Source of the DNA: a virus
DNA: 64,000 nucleotides
Direction: 5' to 3' (one strand)
IMG/VR virus record: IMGVR_UViG_3300020469_003886
Coordinates: 1-64,000 of that record
Position 1 is the stretch's first letter. Each line of letters begins with the position of its first letter. Below, piece after piece: positions 50,311 through 59,448 of this stretch. A program made the position numbers and the translations under genes. Under the pieces are notes generated by a model. The model was not told where the DNA came from and searched no databases. It saw only the letters and a list, made by a program, of their open reading frames with translations.

Positions 50311-51763
50311 GCTCTAATTCTTTTTCTAACTTGGCACTAATTTTTTCTCCAAGTTCGGATTGTTTTGCATTGTCTTTTGTTTCGTCAAGTAATCCAGCCA
50401 TTTCAGGAAATACTTTGGTAAAATCAGTTCCTCGTTGTTTATCAAATTTTATAATGTATTCTCTAAACTGTGGCATACGTTGTGACCAGTCTTCACTCAT
50501 CATAAACTTAACCATACCTTGCAATCGTTTAATACCATAACTTGCTTCCATAAATTTTTCTTTTGACGGGGCTCCAGACATTTTCCAATTTTCTTCTAAC
50601 CATGGATAAAAATCTTCATACTTTTGTTTTACTTCATCTTTAAACCATTGTGGAAATACTTTTACATTTAATTGACCAGGCCAGTATACAAAGTGATAAT
50701 TAATCATTCCAGCACCAAAAGGCCATATGTTAATTTTTTTAAAGTTTTGTTTTAATTTCCATTTAATAAAATCTGGAACGTAATAAATGTTTAGTGCCTG
50801 TACAGCACACGCCACAGTAACTTCAACATTGTCACCTGTGTTATCTAGCAAATGAAACTGTTTTACAGTGTGTTCCCATTCACTTGGATATCTAATATAG
50901 TCATTCATTTCACCAATTGAATCTACTGAATAATGAAATATTACTTTTTTAAAATGACTCCATATTTCAAATAATCTTGGTGGCATTTCTAATCCATTTG
51001 AATTATATCTTATTTCAATTTGTTTAGCATATCCACGTTTAATAACTTCTTCTAATAGTGTGTAGTGTTCTTCAATAATGGTTGATTCACCACCTGCAAA
51101 ATATAGTTGATACATGTGTGGTATTTGTTCATACAATTGATCCCAGAACTTTGGATTATCTTTGTGCCAGTTATATGTTGCACCGTCGTTTTTTCCTTTG
51201 TTATCCCAACCCATTGTTTGCTTTAAATCTTTATTTTCAATAGTAGGATAAACATCCAACCAATCTTTAATCCATAAAGATGAATCATGTGGCGAACACA
51301 TAATACATTTCAGATTACATTTAGATCCCATACGTAGATCTAAGTATCTAATTTTAGGAGGTATCCCACCATCTTCTGCTGTTTCACCTATAATTTCATC
51401 AATAGAATAAATGCTGGTCCATTTGTCTGTTTCCCATTGACGTTTACTTAAATGTCCTGCCGCTTCTTCTTTGTAGCACTTTAAACATGATGCAGGCATT
51501 TCGCCATTAAGCATCTGCTTACGAACATTTTTCATATAGTCGTTGTTCCAGGCTTCCATCAAATTTGAATTGTTTAAGTTTGCAGGTTTACCACTTTCAG
51601 TTTTTAATACACCTACTTGCCCGCCGTGTTTTTTGTCATTGGTTGCTCCAACTGAACTTGCATTCGCTGTACAGCATACTCGCATGTTACCGTCTGGTCT
51701 TGTTGATAAATGCATCCAAGGCAAAGCACAAAATGTTTTTGATGGTAAGTTTTTTTCACTCAT
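50294..51763 (-). CDS. radical SAM protein with N-terminal twitch-like cluster, 489 aa
   Basis: TFCALPWMHLSTRPDGNMRV then CC; CLKCYKEEAAG; radical SAM motif CNLKCIMC near residue 155; QLYFAGGESTIIEEHY; FHYSVDSIGEMNDYIRYP. Longer than its three relatives. GGTAAATA lies 6 nt before the ATG. Member of the 46-53 kb radical SAM cluster. Confidence 0.9.
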   Translation of the reverse strand: MSEKNLPSKTFCALPWMHLSTRPDGNMRVCCTANASSVGATNDKKHGGQVGVLKTESGKPANLNNSNLMEAWNNDYMKNVRKQMLNGEMPASCLKCYKEEAAGHLSKRQWETDKWTSIYSIDEIIGETAEDGGIPPKIRYLDLRMGSKCNLKCIMCSPHDSSLWIKDWLDVYPTIENKDLKQTMGWDNKGKNDGATYNWHKDNPKFWDQLYEQIPHMYQLYFAGGESTIIEEHYTLLEEVIKRGYAKQIEIRYNSNGLEMPPRLFEIWSHFKKVIFHYSVDSIGEMNDYIRYPSEWEHTVKQFHLLDNTGDNVEVTVACAVQALNIYYVPDFIKWKLKQNFKKINIWPFGAGMINYHFVYWPGQLNVKVFPQWFKDEVKQKYEDFYPWLEENWKMSGAPSKEKFMEASYGIKRLQGMVKFMMSEDWSQRMPQFREYIIKFDKQRGTDFTKVFPEMAGLLDETKDNAKQSELGEKISAKLEKELEHGGTI

Positions 51764-51769
51764 TTTAAA

Positions 51770-51777
51770 TATTTACC
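51770..51777 (-). promoter_or_regulatory. late-like octamer GGTAAATA
   Basis: GGTAAATA (51777-51770), 6 nt before ATG 51763; weaker match to TATAAATA. Confidence 0.35.
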
Positions 51778-51780
51778 TTC

Positions 51781-52899
51781 CTATTGTGTAACAAAATTAT
51801 CTTCAAATTGTGCTCCAAACGGATCAAATTCTGTACCGCATTTTACTGAACAAACTTTTAGTTTTCCGTCTCCGCCTGAACAAGATTTCTTTTTCCAACT
51901 TGATTTAATGTCATTAAAAAATTCACCGTCTAATACTTTTTTAAATCCGTGCTGTAGAACTGACATCTCGTCAAGACCACCTGCGTTGTCAATAAATTTC
52001 CAAATCTGATTTTGTCCTGGCTTTTCCCACCATTTGTACATTTGTCCTGCTACCCAGCAACATGGCATCAAATGTCCTGATGCACTAACATACACATTCA
52101 TGTCTTTCAATACTTTACAATTAATTCTTGCTTGATTGTAGTATTCGTCCATAGAGCCGTATTTTTCTATTAATGGATCTACTTTTTTAAGAGCTTTGTT
52201 TACATACTTTTCGTTTGGCTTTGTTAATTTTTGTGTTTCTTTACCTTTGCGATTAACACCTTGATGTTCTTCTTTACCTTTTGCTTTCACGTTACTAAAA
52301 AATCTACCAGTTTTTTTACTCATAAATTTTTCAAAACCCATACGTTCTGATAATGCTTCTGCTTCTTCTACTTGATGTTGATTGTGTCCAAATATTAAGT
52401 AATCCCATCTTGCTCTACCACCAGCATCAATAAATGCCTGTGCTGAATCCATACATATATCCCAATTAACATTTTGTCTGTATAAATGATTAGTATCTTT
52501 TAATCCATCTAAACTAAAAATTACATGACCTTTTCTTCCTATTACTCGTGCAAGTTCTCTCCACCATTCAGATTTTTTAGCACCAGCATTGGTGTTCATG
52601 CTCAACCAAATATTTGGATTTTGACTACGTAGATATTCCATTACTTCTAATGAGTCTTTAGCCACTACAGGATCTCCAAGATTTCCGCACATAAACAAAC
52701 TGTCTAATTGTTTTACAAATTCAGAAGGGAAAATTTTTTTGCAATCTTCTAAAGATAGTTCATCTAAAGTTATGTTAGGATTAATGTCACCACCGTTTAT
52801 ATTTCTGTCACATTGTAGGCAAGCGGCTTGGCATTTGGCCGTAATTTCTAAGTGAACTGTGCGTATATCTTCATATCTATACATATCATTTGATTCCAA
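51781..52899 (-). CDS. radical SAM protein, 372 aa
   Basis: VHLEITAKCQAACLQCDRNI holds the CxxxCxxC cluster near residue 23; FMCGNLGDPVVA; FSLDGLKDTNHLYRQ; MPCCWVAG and C-terminal CSGGDGKLKVCSVKCGTE cysteines (SPASM-like). Same subtype as 19713-20816. Possible peptide modification enzyme. The start overlaps the methyltransferase-like gene by 14 nt. Confidence 0.9.
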   Translation of the reverse strand: MESNDMYRYEDIRTVHLEITAKCQAACLQCDRNINGGDINPNITLDELSLEDCKKIFPSEFVKQLDSLFMCGNLGDPVVAKDSLEVMEYLRSQNPNIWLSMNTNAGAKKSEWWRELARVIGRKGHVIFSLDGLKDTNHLYRQNVNWDICMDSAQAFIDAGGRARWDYLIFGHNQHQVEEAEALSERMGFEKFMSKKTGRFFSNVKAKGKEEHQGVNRKGKETQKLTKPNEKYVNKALKKVDPLIEKYGSMDEYYNQARINCKVLKDMNVYVSASGHLMPCCWVAGQMYKWWEKPGQNQIWKFIDNAGGLDEMSVLQHGFKKVLDGEFFNDIKSSWKKKSCSGGDGKLKVCSVKCGTEFDPFGAQFEDNFVTQ

Positions 52900-53950
52900 T
52901 AATCATATATCTTATGTATTTACCGAGAATTAGATGACCTCCATATAGGTGTGTTGTCATAGGTGCAATTGATTTAAAATGGTCAACATTATCTACGCAG
53001 TTAATATGTTCTGGTAATTCTTTATAATCGTTTGATTGTAAAATGCACAATTTTCCTTTAGGAATATTGTTCCACCATTCATTCCAATTTTCAATATGCT
53101 CACAACTTGTATTGATAATAGTGTTTGGAGAATCATGCAATTCTCTTTCTGTTCCATTTGATCTTAGAGTATTAAATGTATATTCATTAAAATTAATTTT
53201 GTGTATGTCTTGCGTTGTTGCTTTAAACTGCCAATCTTTCATAACCCATGGTTTATTAATTGACTCAGCAATTTGCCAACATGTTGGATCAATATCAAAA
53301 CTTCTTATTTTATCTAAATGTATTTTTTTAGATTCAAACAGCATAGTTGCTAATGTACCATACCAACCTGCACATAAAAATACAGTGCCTAGATGCATAC
53401 CAATTTTTTCAACTTCAGATACCAACCACTTTTTACTATGCAATTGTCCTCTTGCATACGCATCTTTAACATTAAGTCTTGGAAAACTTCTGATAGTTTT
53501 TGGTAATGTTGTTAATACCTCACTATCAACAAACAATCTCAATACATCAAAACTTTCACCTTTATTAATAATTGCTTTTCTAAGCATTTCCATTTTTGGA
53601 TTATTTTCAATATATTCTAATACTCTAAATATTGCATGTACATTTTTTTCAAGTACTGCTTTTCTAAATTCATCATAATGCTCATTATCTAATTCATCAA
53701 TAATTCTAAAAACTGAATGTAAATTAGATTCAATAATTGCTTTTCTAAATTCTTCAAATTTTTCTGGATTGTCAGATATAGATTGTGCCAGTCTAAATAT
53801 TGATGACAAGTCTTCATCAATTACTGCACGTCTAAGATCTTTTAACTCATCAATATTGTCATACAATAATTCAAATCTATCTAATAACTCGTGCGTCTCT
53901 AGATGAGATTTGGATTTTGTTGAACTGTTGTCCAAGCCAGCCAAAGTCAT
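52886..53950 (-). CDS. helical-repeat plus methyltransferase-like protein, 354 aa
   Basis: N-terminal four-fold repeat of about 28 residues (residues 39-142; core LRRAVIDEDLSSIFRLAQSI and variants), then a class I Rossmann-like domain (GTVFLCAGWYGTLATMLF, SFDIDPTCWQIAESIN, TIINTSCEHIENW). This suggests a SAM methyltransferase fused to a scaffold. It overlaps the glycosyltransferase-like gene by 74 nt; a later start is possible but no ATG is near. Substrate unknown. Confidence 0.72.
   Translation of the reverse strand: MTLAGLDNSSTKSKSHLETHELLDRFELLYDNIDELKDLRRAVIDEDLSSIFRLAQSISDNPEKFEEFRKAIIESNLHSVFRIIDELDNEHYDEFRKAVLEKNVHAIFRVLEYIENNPKMEMLRKAIINKGESFDVLRLFVDSEVLTTLPKTIRSFPRLNVKDAYARGQLHSKKWLVSEVEKIGMHLGTVFLCAGWYGTLATMLFESKKIHLDKIRSFDIDPTCWQIAESINKPWVMKDWQFKATTQDIHKINFNEYTFNTLRSNGTERELHDSPNTIINTSCEHIENWNEWWNNIPKGKLCILQSNDYKELPEHINCVDNVDHFKSIAPMTTHLYGGHLILGKYIRYMIIGIK
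53525..53836 (-). repeat. four tandem coding repeats of about 28 codons
   Basis: Encodes (L/F)RxA(I/V)-x8-FR-x5 units at residues 39, 68, 95 and 123 of the protein above. The last copy is shortened. Confidence 0.7.
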
Positions 53951-54608
53951 TTATCTTACTCAATGCCTCCATATTATTTTTGTTTGTTTCACCATATTCT
54001 CTACCAGCAATGGCCCCTGCTATAGCATATTCGCCAAAGCCTCTTTCATTACCAACAGAGCACCATATATCTAATCTCTGCTCTGTTTCTGCATCTTTTT
54101 GTTTATCAATTACTTTTGATGCCAGTTTAGTGCATTCTCTAAATGCAGATTTAAATGTATTAAAAGGATCTGTGTTAAATGCTGTTGTGTTGCTTATAGT
54201 TGGCATGGCTTTAAATGCACCTTTTTTACCTTCTTTGTTTGCAACTGATGTTGTAAAATCAATTCTCCAATCTTTTGCATCACGCAAGGATTGTGTTGGA
54301 AACAATTTAACACCACCATATCCATACACTAAATCGTTAATAGGATTTCTACATCTCCATACATGTACACAGTGTTCATCCCATTTATCTGGTTTAAATG
54401 AAAAATCAAACTGATCTTCTAATTCTGCATCAGCATCAACTACATAAAAACTTTTTGTATATGCCAATTCTGCACAACGTTTGTGTGCTTCAAAAATTCC
54501 TTTTACTCCTTGCACTCTGCGAGCATAAGGAAATCTACTTACAAGTTTTTCCCATGTTTGATCAGCATAAGGTTCTTGGTAACTTAAATGAAATATATCT
54601 AGTGCCAT
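53877..54608 (-). CDS. glycosyltransferase-like protein, 243 aa
   Basis: MALDIFHLSYQEPYADQTWE start, RRVQGVKGIFEAHKRCAELA, then FYVVDADAELEDQFDF, a DxD-type metal motif of GT-A glycosyltransferases. WRCRNPINDLVYGYGGVKLF and FGEYAIAGAIAGREYG follow. Similar proteins occur in marine phages. Leaderless ATG 54608 after a promoter embedded in the preceding gene's end. Confidence 0.65.
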   Translation of the reverse strand: MALDIFHLSYQEPYADQTWEKLVSRFPYARRVQGVKGIFEAHKRCAELAYTKSFYVVDADAELEDQFDFSFKPDKWDEHCVHVWRCRNPINDLVYGYGGVKLFPTQSLRDAKDWRIDFTTSVANKEGKKGAFKAMPTISNTTAFNTDPFNTFKSAFRECTKLASKVIDKQKDAETEQRLDIWCSVGNERGFGEYAIAGAIAGREYGETNKNNMEALSKINDFGWLGQQFNKIQISSRDARVIR

Positions 54609-54614
54609 ATGTTT

Positions 54615-54643
54615 ATTATACTTGTTTTATTTGAAATAATCAA
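54615..54643 (-). promoter_or_regulatory. sigma70-like promoter with leaderless start
   Basis: TTGATT (54643-54638), 17-nt spacer, TATAAT (54620-54615), 6 nt, ATG 54608. The -35 is within the last codons of the 66-aa gene. Confidence 0.68.
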
Positions 54644-54827
54644 GAGGAAATGAATAAATTCCTAATATTTCTATGTCTGGGTGTGCTAGTTTAATTAGAA
54701 CAAATTGCTCATCTGTTACAGCAATAATATTATCTGCATGATTAGGAATATATGTTCTTGGTAAACTTTTGTCTTTTGCTAACCGATTGTGTTTAGTTTG
54801 GTCTGTATATCCAACTAAGGTGTACAC
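54627..54827 (-). CDS. small hypothetical protein, 66 aa
   Basis: MYTLVGYTDQTKHNRLAKDK start, IIAVTDEQFVLIKLAHPDIE and a Pro/Phe end. Unrecognised, mixed alpha/beta. One-base overlap with clpP and an embedded promoter for the next gene. Confidence 0.6.
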   Translation of the reverse strand: MYTLVGYTDQTKHNRLAKDKSLPRTYIPNHADNIIAVTDEQFVLIKLAHPDIEILGIYSFPLDYFK

Positions 54828-55408
54828 TACCTTTTTTCAACAATTTTATCAATTAGACCAAATTCTAATGCTTGATCTGGATTCATGTAATTATCACGTT
54901 CCATTGCATCTTCAACTGTTTTAAGATCTTTGCCACAGTGTTTTACATACAAATCATTTAATCTTTTCTTTGTGTCTAAAATGTCTTTTGCATGAATTTC
55001 AATATCTGTTGCTTGTCCTTGGAATCCTGCTGATGGTTGGTGTATCATTATTTTTGAATTTGGTAATGATATCCTTTTGCCGGCTGTACCTGCCATTAAT
55101 AATAATGATCCTGCACTTGCTGATAAGCCAATACTTACTGTTGAAATATCTGGTTGTACATATTGCATAGTATCATACATTGCCAATCCTGCTGTTACAG
55201 AACCGCCTGGCGAATTAATATACATGTAGATATCCTTATCTTTAGATTCAGATTCTAAAAACAATAACTGAGCACAAACCAAACTTGATGTTGCATCATT
55301 TATTGGACCAGTAATAAAAATAATTCTTTCTTTTAATAAACGTGAAAAAATATCATAACTTCTTTCACCTCTTGACGATTGTTCAACAACCATTGGTACT
55401 AGATTCAT
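54827..55408 (-). CDS. clpP: ATP-dependent Clp protease proteolytic subunit
   Basis: 193 aa, starting [15 protein letters not shown] at ATG 55408 with AAGGAG 6 nt before (upstream ATGs have poor spacing). Catalytic triad S98 (SASAG), H123 (MIHQP), D172 (MERDN), matching E. coli Ser97/His122/Asp171. The usual 'ASMGA' is 'ASAGS'. Forms the tetradecameric protease chamber, needing a host ClpX/ClpA unfoldase (none in the window). A clpS gene lies 4 kb upstream. Directly after the ALDH gene. Confidence 0.95.
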   Translation of the reverse strand: MNLVPMVVEQSSRGERSYDIFSRLLKERIIFITGPINDATSSLVCAQLLFLESESKDKDIYMYINSPGGSVTAGLAMYDTMQYVQPDISTVSIGLSASAGSLLLMAGTAGKRISLPNSKIMIHQPSAGFQGQATDIEIHAKDILDTKKRLNDLYVKHCGKDLKTVEDAMERDNYMNPDQALEFGLIDKIVEKR

Positions 55409-55418
55409 ATTCATCTCC

Positions 55419-56915
55419 TTAGACATTAAATTCAACTCCTTGTGCTAATGGCAAGTCTGTTGAGTAATTTACCGTTACTGTGCTTCTACGCATGTATTGT
55501 TTCCATGCATCTGAACCACTTTCTCTTCCACCTCCAGTGTGTTTTTCACCACCAAAGGCGCCGCCAATTTCAGCCCCACTAGGACCAATATTAACATTTA
55601 CAATACCACAATCAGATCCATTTGCTCCAATAAACAATTCTGCTTCTTGTAAATCTTTTGTAAAGATACAACTGCTTAAACCTTGTGGTACGTTATTGTT
55701 AATTGCTATTGCTTCTGCTAGTTCATCATATGGCATGATGTAAAGCAATGGTGCAAAAGTTTCTGTTTTTGTAATTTCTTCTGCTTTAGTTAATTCAACT
55801 ATTGCTGGTGTTACATATACCCCATCACGTTCTAATTTTGTTCCGCCAGTAACAGTTCCAATACCTTGTTGCTCACATTGTGCCATTGTGTCTTTCATAT
55901 TTTCATATGCTTGTTCACTAACCAAAGGTCCTACTAATGTGTTGCTGTCTAAAGGATCACCAACTGTAATTTTTGCGTAATATTTTTTAAGAATTTTTAC
56001 CAACTGTTCGTGAATTGATCTATGCACAATAACTCTACGTAATGTTGTACATCTTTGACCTGCTGTACCTACTGCACTAAACAATATAGCTCTAATTGCC
56101 AACTTCATATCTGCATTTGGTGTAACTATCATTGCATTGTTGCCACCAAGTTCCATCAGCACTCTACCAAATCTTTCAGTAACTTGTTTACCTAATGTTT
56201 GCCCCATTGCTGTTGATCCTGTTAGTGAAACAAGATTAATATGTTTATCATTTGCTAACCATTCTGCAGGTTCGTTAGCACCTACAACAAGTTCTAATAT
56301 GTTTTGTGCTTGGGGTATGCCAGAACGTTCAACTGCTTTTTTAAATATTGCCTCACAAGCATAAGATACCAAAGGTGTCTTAGGTGACGGCTTCCAAAGT
56401 GTTGTGTTACCACACACTGTTGCAATAGCAAAGTTCCAACTCCACACTGCTACAGGAAAGTTAAATGCTGAAACAACTCCAACTACTCCTAATGGATTCC
56501 ACATCTCTTGCATACGGTGTCCTGGTCTTTCACTTGGCATTGTTAATCCGTATAACTGTCTTGATAATCCAACTGCGAAATCGCAGATATCTATCATTTC
56601 TTGTACTTCACCTAAACCTTCTTGAAATATTTTACCGTTTTCGATAGTAACTAATTTCCCAAGTTCGTTTTTGTGCTTACGAAGTTCTTCACCAAACAAT
56701 CTAATTACTTCACCTCTTTGTGGTGCTGGAATTGTTCTCCATTCTATTTGTGCTTGTTTTAAATTTAGTACCTTTGCTTCATACTCTTGTTTAGTAGTAT
56801 GTTTTACTGTGGCAATTTCAGTAGCATCGATTGGGGATACTACTGAGTTGCCATTTGGTACTGTATATAAGTTTTGATCTACGCCTATAGATTCTAATAT
56901 TTGTTTTACATTCAT
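55419..56915 (-). CDS. aldehyde dehydrogenase, ALDH7 (aminoadipate semialdehyde) type
   Basis: 498 aa, full length. Catalytic Cys289 ([12 protein letters not shown]), Glu255 (MELGGNNA), [23 protein letters not shown] (NAD site), and [20 protein letters not shown], the ALDH7/piperideine-6-carboxylate dehydrogenase signature. Oxidises alpha-aminoadipate semialdehyde (lysine catabolism) or related aldehydes. Rare in phages; likely host-derived. No other lysine genes nearby. Confidence 0.93.
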   Translation of the reverse strand: MNVKQILESIGVDQNLYTVPNGNSVVSPIDATEIATVKHTTKQEYEAKVLNLKQAQIEWRTIPAPQRGEVIRLFGEELRKHKNELGKLVTIENGKIFQEGLGEVQEMIDICDFAVGLSRQLYGLTMPSERPGHRMQEMWNPLGVVGVVSAFNFPVAVWSWNFAIATVCGNTTLWKPSPKTPLVSYACEAIFKKAVERSGIPQAQNILELVVGANEPAEWLANDKHINLVSLTGSTAMGQTLGKQVTERFGRVLMELGGNNAMIVTPNADMKLAIRAILFSAVGTAGQRCTTLRRVIVHRSIHEQLVKILKKYYAKITVGDPLDSNTLVGPLVSEQAYENMKDTMAQCEQQGIGTVTGGTKLERDGVYVTPAIVELTKAEEITKTETFAPLLYIMPYDELAEAIAINNNVPQGLSSCIFTKDLQEAELFIGANGSDCGIVNVNIGPSGAEIGGAFGGEKHTGGGRESGSDAWKQYMRRSTVTVNYSTDLPLAQGVEFNV

Positions 56916-56918
56916 AAA

Positions 56919-57137
56919 TTAACTTTTAAAATATTTTTCAATAACTTCTATTTGATCATGATATTTTGCAATAACTTCTAATTCCTTTTCAATTGCTTCT
57001 AAAATATCAGGATGCTCACCTACGCCAGCCGCGTTTGATAGATAAACTTCAACGTTCATTGAATGTTTAGCAATGTGTCCTTTTGCGTGTTCTATTACTG
57101 CTTCTAACATATTTTCTCTACTATATAAACCTGCCAT
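56919..57137 (-). CDS. conserved small marine-phage protein, 72 aa
   Basis: MAGLYSRENMLEAVIEHAKG then HIAKHSMNVEVYLSNAAGVG and IEKELEVIAKYHDQIEV: helical, matches a small conserved protein of marine phages. ATG 57137 with GGAG 8 nt before; the leader of about 80 nt (57138-57218) shows no gene. Function unknown. Confidence 0.75.
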   Translation of the reverse strand: MAGLYSRENMLEAVIEHAKGHIAKHSMNVEVYLSNAAGVGEHPDILEAIEKELEVIAKYHDQIEVIEKYFKS

Positions 57138-57218
57138 TGTTTTTCTCCTATGCAATAAATGGTTTTACCTATCACACCGGACATGTAGACCTTTAAAAGT
57201 GCCTACGCCAATATAATT

Positions 57219-57246
57219 ATTATATACTATTTATTTGAAAAGTCAA
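57219..57246 (-). promoter_or_regulatory. sigma70-like promoter
   Basis: TTGACT (57246-57241), 16-nt spacer, TATAAT (57224-57219), beginning 1 nt after the SufT-like stop. Drives the 72-aa gene, ALDH and clpP; unlike other early promoters it has an approximately 80-nt leader. Confidence 0.72.
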
Positions 57247-57247
57247 G

Positions 57248-57556
57248 TTAAATTCCTAATGCTAATCTGGCCTCTTCACTCATCATATCTTGAGAAAAAG
57301 GTGGATCAAATGTTGTTTCAATAAAACAGGAATCAACTCCTTCAACATCCATAGCCGCATGTTTGATATCTGCTACAATTTGGTCTGCCGCTGGACAAAA
57401 TGCTGATGTTAATGTATGTGTGATACAAGCCTTTGGTAGTTCTGATAGATCAATATTATATATCAATCCAAGATCATAAATGTTGATAGATATTTCAGGA
57501 TCATACACTTCACGTAAGTTTTCAATAATTTTTTCTTTTGTTTGGTCTGGGGTCAT
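57248..57556 (-). CDS. SufT/MIP18-type (DUF59) Fe-S assembly protein
   Basis: 102 aa. DPEISINIYDLGLIYNIDLS is the DUF59/MIP18 signature; LTSAFCPAADQIVAD holds the conserved Cys; the end is PFSQDMMSEEARLALG. Helps target Fe-S clusters to clients. Overlaps nfu by ATGA, so the two are co-translated. Confidence 0.9.
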   Translation of the reverse strand: MTPDQTKEKIIENLREVYDPEISINIYDLGLIYNIDLSELPKACITHTLTSAFCPAADQIVADIKHAAMDVEGVDSCFIETTFDPPFSQDMMSEEARLALGI

Positions 57557-58122
57557 ACTGCTTCAACTGTATGTACTTCTGAGATGTAATGTTTTAACAT
57601 ATTTTCAATGCCCATTTTGAGAGTTGCTGTCGAGCTCGGACAGCCTGAACAAGCACCATACATTTCTAAATACACAGTTCCATTTTCAAAACTGTGAAAA
57701 ATAATATCTCCGCCATCCATTGCTACTGCTGGTCTTACACGTTCATCAAGTAGTTGGACTATTTTTTTTGTGATTTTATCTGTACCTGCATCATCATTAA
57801 TTGTTTCACAAGCAGGTTTTGTTTCTTCAACAATAAATGGTCCTTCACTGTGATATCTAATTGTTTCTGTAATATCGCTTTTGATATCTTCCCATTCTAC
57901 TGTGTCGTCTTTACCTACTGTAATAAAGTCTGACCCAAAAAATACATCTTGTATTCCATTTATTTTAAACAGTGCGTATGCCACAGGAGCATCTGCAGAT
58001 GGATTACCTTCAGGATCTTTTTTATAAAAAAGTGGTGTTTTGTTGCCTCTGACATCTACGTTAGGTAAGAATTTTAAAGCATTTGGATTTGGGGTTAATT
58101 CTGTTTGTATCATCATTTCCAT
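57553..58122 (-). CDS. NfuA/NifU-like Fe-S scaffold/carrier
   Basis: 189 aa. N-terminal Nfu_N domain (TPNPNALKFLPN; FKINGIQDVFFGSDFITVGK) and C-terminal NifU domain with VAMDGGDIIF and CSGCPSS (C158, C161, cluster-binding CxxC). Typical alphaproteobacterial Nfu layout. Delivers 4Fe-4S clusters to target enzymes. Leaderless ATG 58122. Confidence 0.93.
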   Translation of the reverse strand: MEMMIQTELTPNPNALKFLPNVDVRGNKTPLFYKKDPEGNPSADAPVAYALFKINGIQDVFFGSDFITVGKDDTVEWEDIKSDITETIRYHSEGPFIVEETKPACETINDDAGTDKITKKIVQLLDERVRPAVAMDGGDIIFHSFENGTVYLEMYGACSGCPSSTATLKMGIENMLKHYISEVHTVEAV

Positions 58123-58129
58123 ATTATTT

Positions 58130-58157
58130 ATTATAGTTGTTTTAATGTTTTTGTCAA
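58130..58157 (-). promoter_or_regulatory. sigma70-like promoter with leaderless start (nfu)
   Basis: TTGACA (58157-58152), 16-nt spacer, TATAAT (58135-58130), 7 nt, ATG 58122. The sequence after TATAAT also reads ATAATAAATAAT, late-like. Confidence 0.78.
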
Positions 58158-58160
58158 GTA

Positions 58161-59126
58161 TTATTTTAATTTTGATTCAAATTCTCTCAAACGTTTGTAT
58201 ACACTTGCAAGTTCAATAATAGTAGGCCATGCTTTTAATAGATATTGCATTGATCCTTCAACTCTTCCAAATGCTCTTATGATTTGTTGCATCACACCAA
58301 GTGTAACAACACCTGCTACAATGGCTGGTGCTAAAAATACATAAGCACTTAAAACGTTTGCTTGTAAATATGCCATACGTCCTACGTTAAAATACAAATA
58401 ACGTACATAACTTTTAAAGTGAATACTACGAACATCTGCAAACAGTTCATCAATTTTTTTTGGTCTTACATTTCCATCGTCTTCTGCAATAACTAATATT
58501 TTTCTGTATGCCGCTTCTTGTTTTTGAAGATCATATTCTACACCAACTAGTCGTAATACCCAACCTAGTCCTATTAAAAATATTGTTCCACCAAGTGTCC
58601 AAACTAATGCACCTGTAATTAATCCATATTGCCAATCACCAAAAAAGAAAATTGGTATTCCAATTGATAATCCAAACAGTATAGGTATAAATTGTATTAA
58701 TATCATTACTGCTTCAATTAGACTTGTGCCTAGTGATTCCATAATACGTGAAAATTTAACTGTGTCTTCTTGTACCCTTTGTGATGCACCTTCTATTTTT
58801 CGTGCTTTGTCATAAACACTGTGATACCACTCAACCATTGCTGTTCTCCAACGGAATAAAAAATGTGCTGTAAAGAAACTTATTAAAACATAAAGTCCAA
58901 CATACATACCTGCTAAAGTAATAAAAGAAAGAAGGCTTGCAAAATACTCTTCGATTGTAATTGCATTTGGTTCTGCAAGTGCTTTTTGTATCATATCATA
59001 AAAAACACCAAACCATTCGTTAATTTTTACGTCAATTTCTACTTGGACCCACAATGAAGATAAAATAATTGCTGATCCGAGCCATGCCCACAATAACCAC
59101 TTTCTGGTTGTAAAGAATCTAAACAT
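58161..59126 (-). CDS. SbmA/BacA-like peptide transporter membrane protein (short form)
   Basis: 321 aa, shorter than SbmA (about 400). WYHSVYDKARKIEGASQRVQ then EDTVKFSRIMESLG, FGDWQYGLITGALVW, LRLVGVEYDLQKQEAAYRKI, YLYFNVGRMAYLQANVLSAY and GRVEGSMQYLLKAWPTIIEL match SbmA/BacA. Six to seven helices. No nucleotide-binding domain, consistent with proton-driven SbmA. Imports peptides and peptide antibiotics. Sits directly downstream of clpS. Confidence 0.88.
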   Translation of the reverse strand: MFRFFTTRKWLLWAWLGSAIILSSLWVQVEIDVKINEWFGVFYDMIQKALAEPNAITIEEYFASLLSFITLAGMYVGLYVLISFFTAHFLFRWRTAMVEWYHSVYDKARKIEGASQRVQEDTVKFSRIMESLGTSLIEAVMILIQFIPILFGLSIGIPIFFFGDWQYGLITGALVWTLGGTIFLIGLGWVLRLVGVEYDLQKQEAAYRKILVIAEDDGNVRPKKIDELFADVRSIHFKSYVRYLYFNVGRMAYLQANVLSAYVFLAPAIVAGVVTLGVMQQIIRAFGRVEGSMQYLLKAWPTIIELASVYKRLREFESKLK

Positions 59127-59127
59127 A

Positions 59128-59439
59128 CTAGGCTTTTTCTACTGTACAGTTCAATGGATGACCTTGCGATCTAGCCTGTGCTGTAGTTTCAATTGCTTTT
59201 TGTTCTGCAATTTCGTGTGTGAATGTTCCGGCAACACCTTTGCCTTCTTCGTGAATCTGCATCATTACTGCTTCAGCGTCTTTTGGAGATTTTCTAAAAA
59301 TTGTTTTTAAAATTTCTGTAACAAAATCCATTGGTGTGTAATCATCATTCAACAAATACACATTAAACATACTAGGCTCATCTATTGTTGTCTTTGTACT
59401 TGTTGACGCTTGTACGTTTGCATTTCCTTGTTCTGTCAT
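59128..59439 (-). CDS. clpS: ClpS adaptor
   Basis: 103 aa. FNVYLLNDDYTPMDFVTEIL, MMQIHEEGKGVAGTFTHEIA and QGHPLNCTVEKA define the N-degron adaptor that brings substrates to ClpA. No clpA follows, so it would act on host ClpAP, perhaps with the ClpP encoded at 54.8 kb. RBS in AAGGATAAAAAATG is weak. Confidence 0.95.
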   Translation of the reverse strand: MTEQGNANVQASTSTKTTIDEPSMFNVYLLNDDYTPMDFVTEILKTIFRKSPKDAEAVMMQIHEEGKGVAGTFTHEIAEQKAIETTAQARSQGHPLNCTVEKA

Positions 59440-59448
59440 TTTTTATCC

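Noticed and set aside
54827-55408. ClpP-fold gene as a phage prohead protease
   Set aside because: It keeps the full bacterial ClpP N-terminus (LVPMVVEQ) and handle region and is not next to capsid genes, so it is called a true ClpP.
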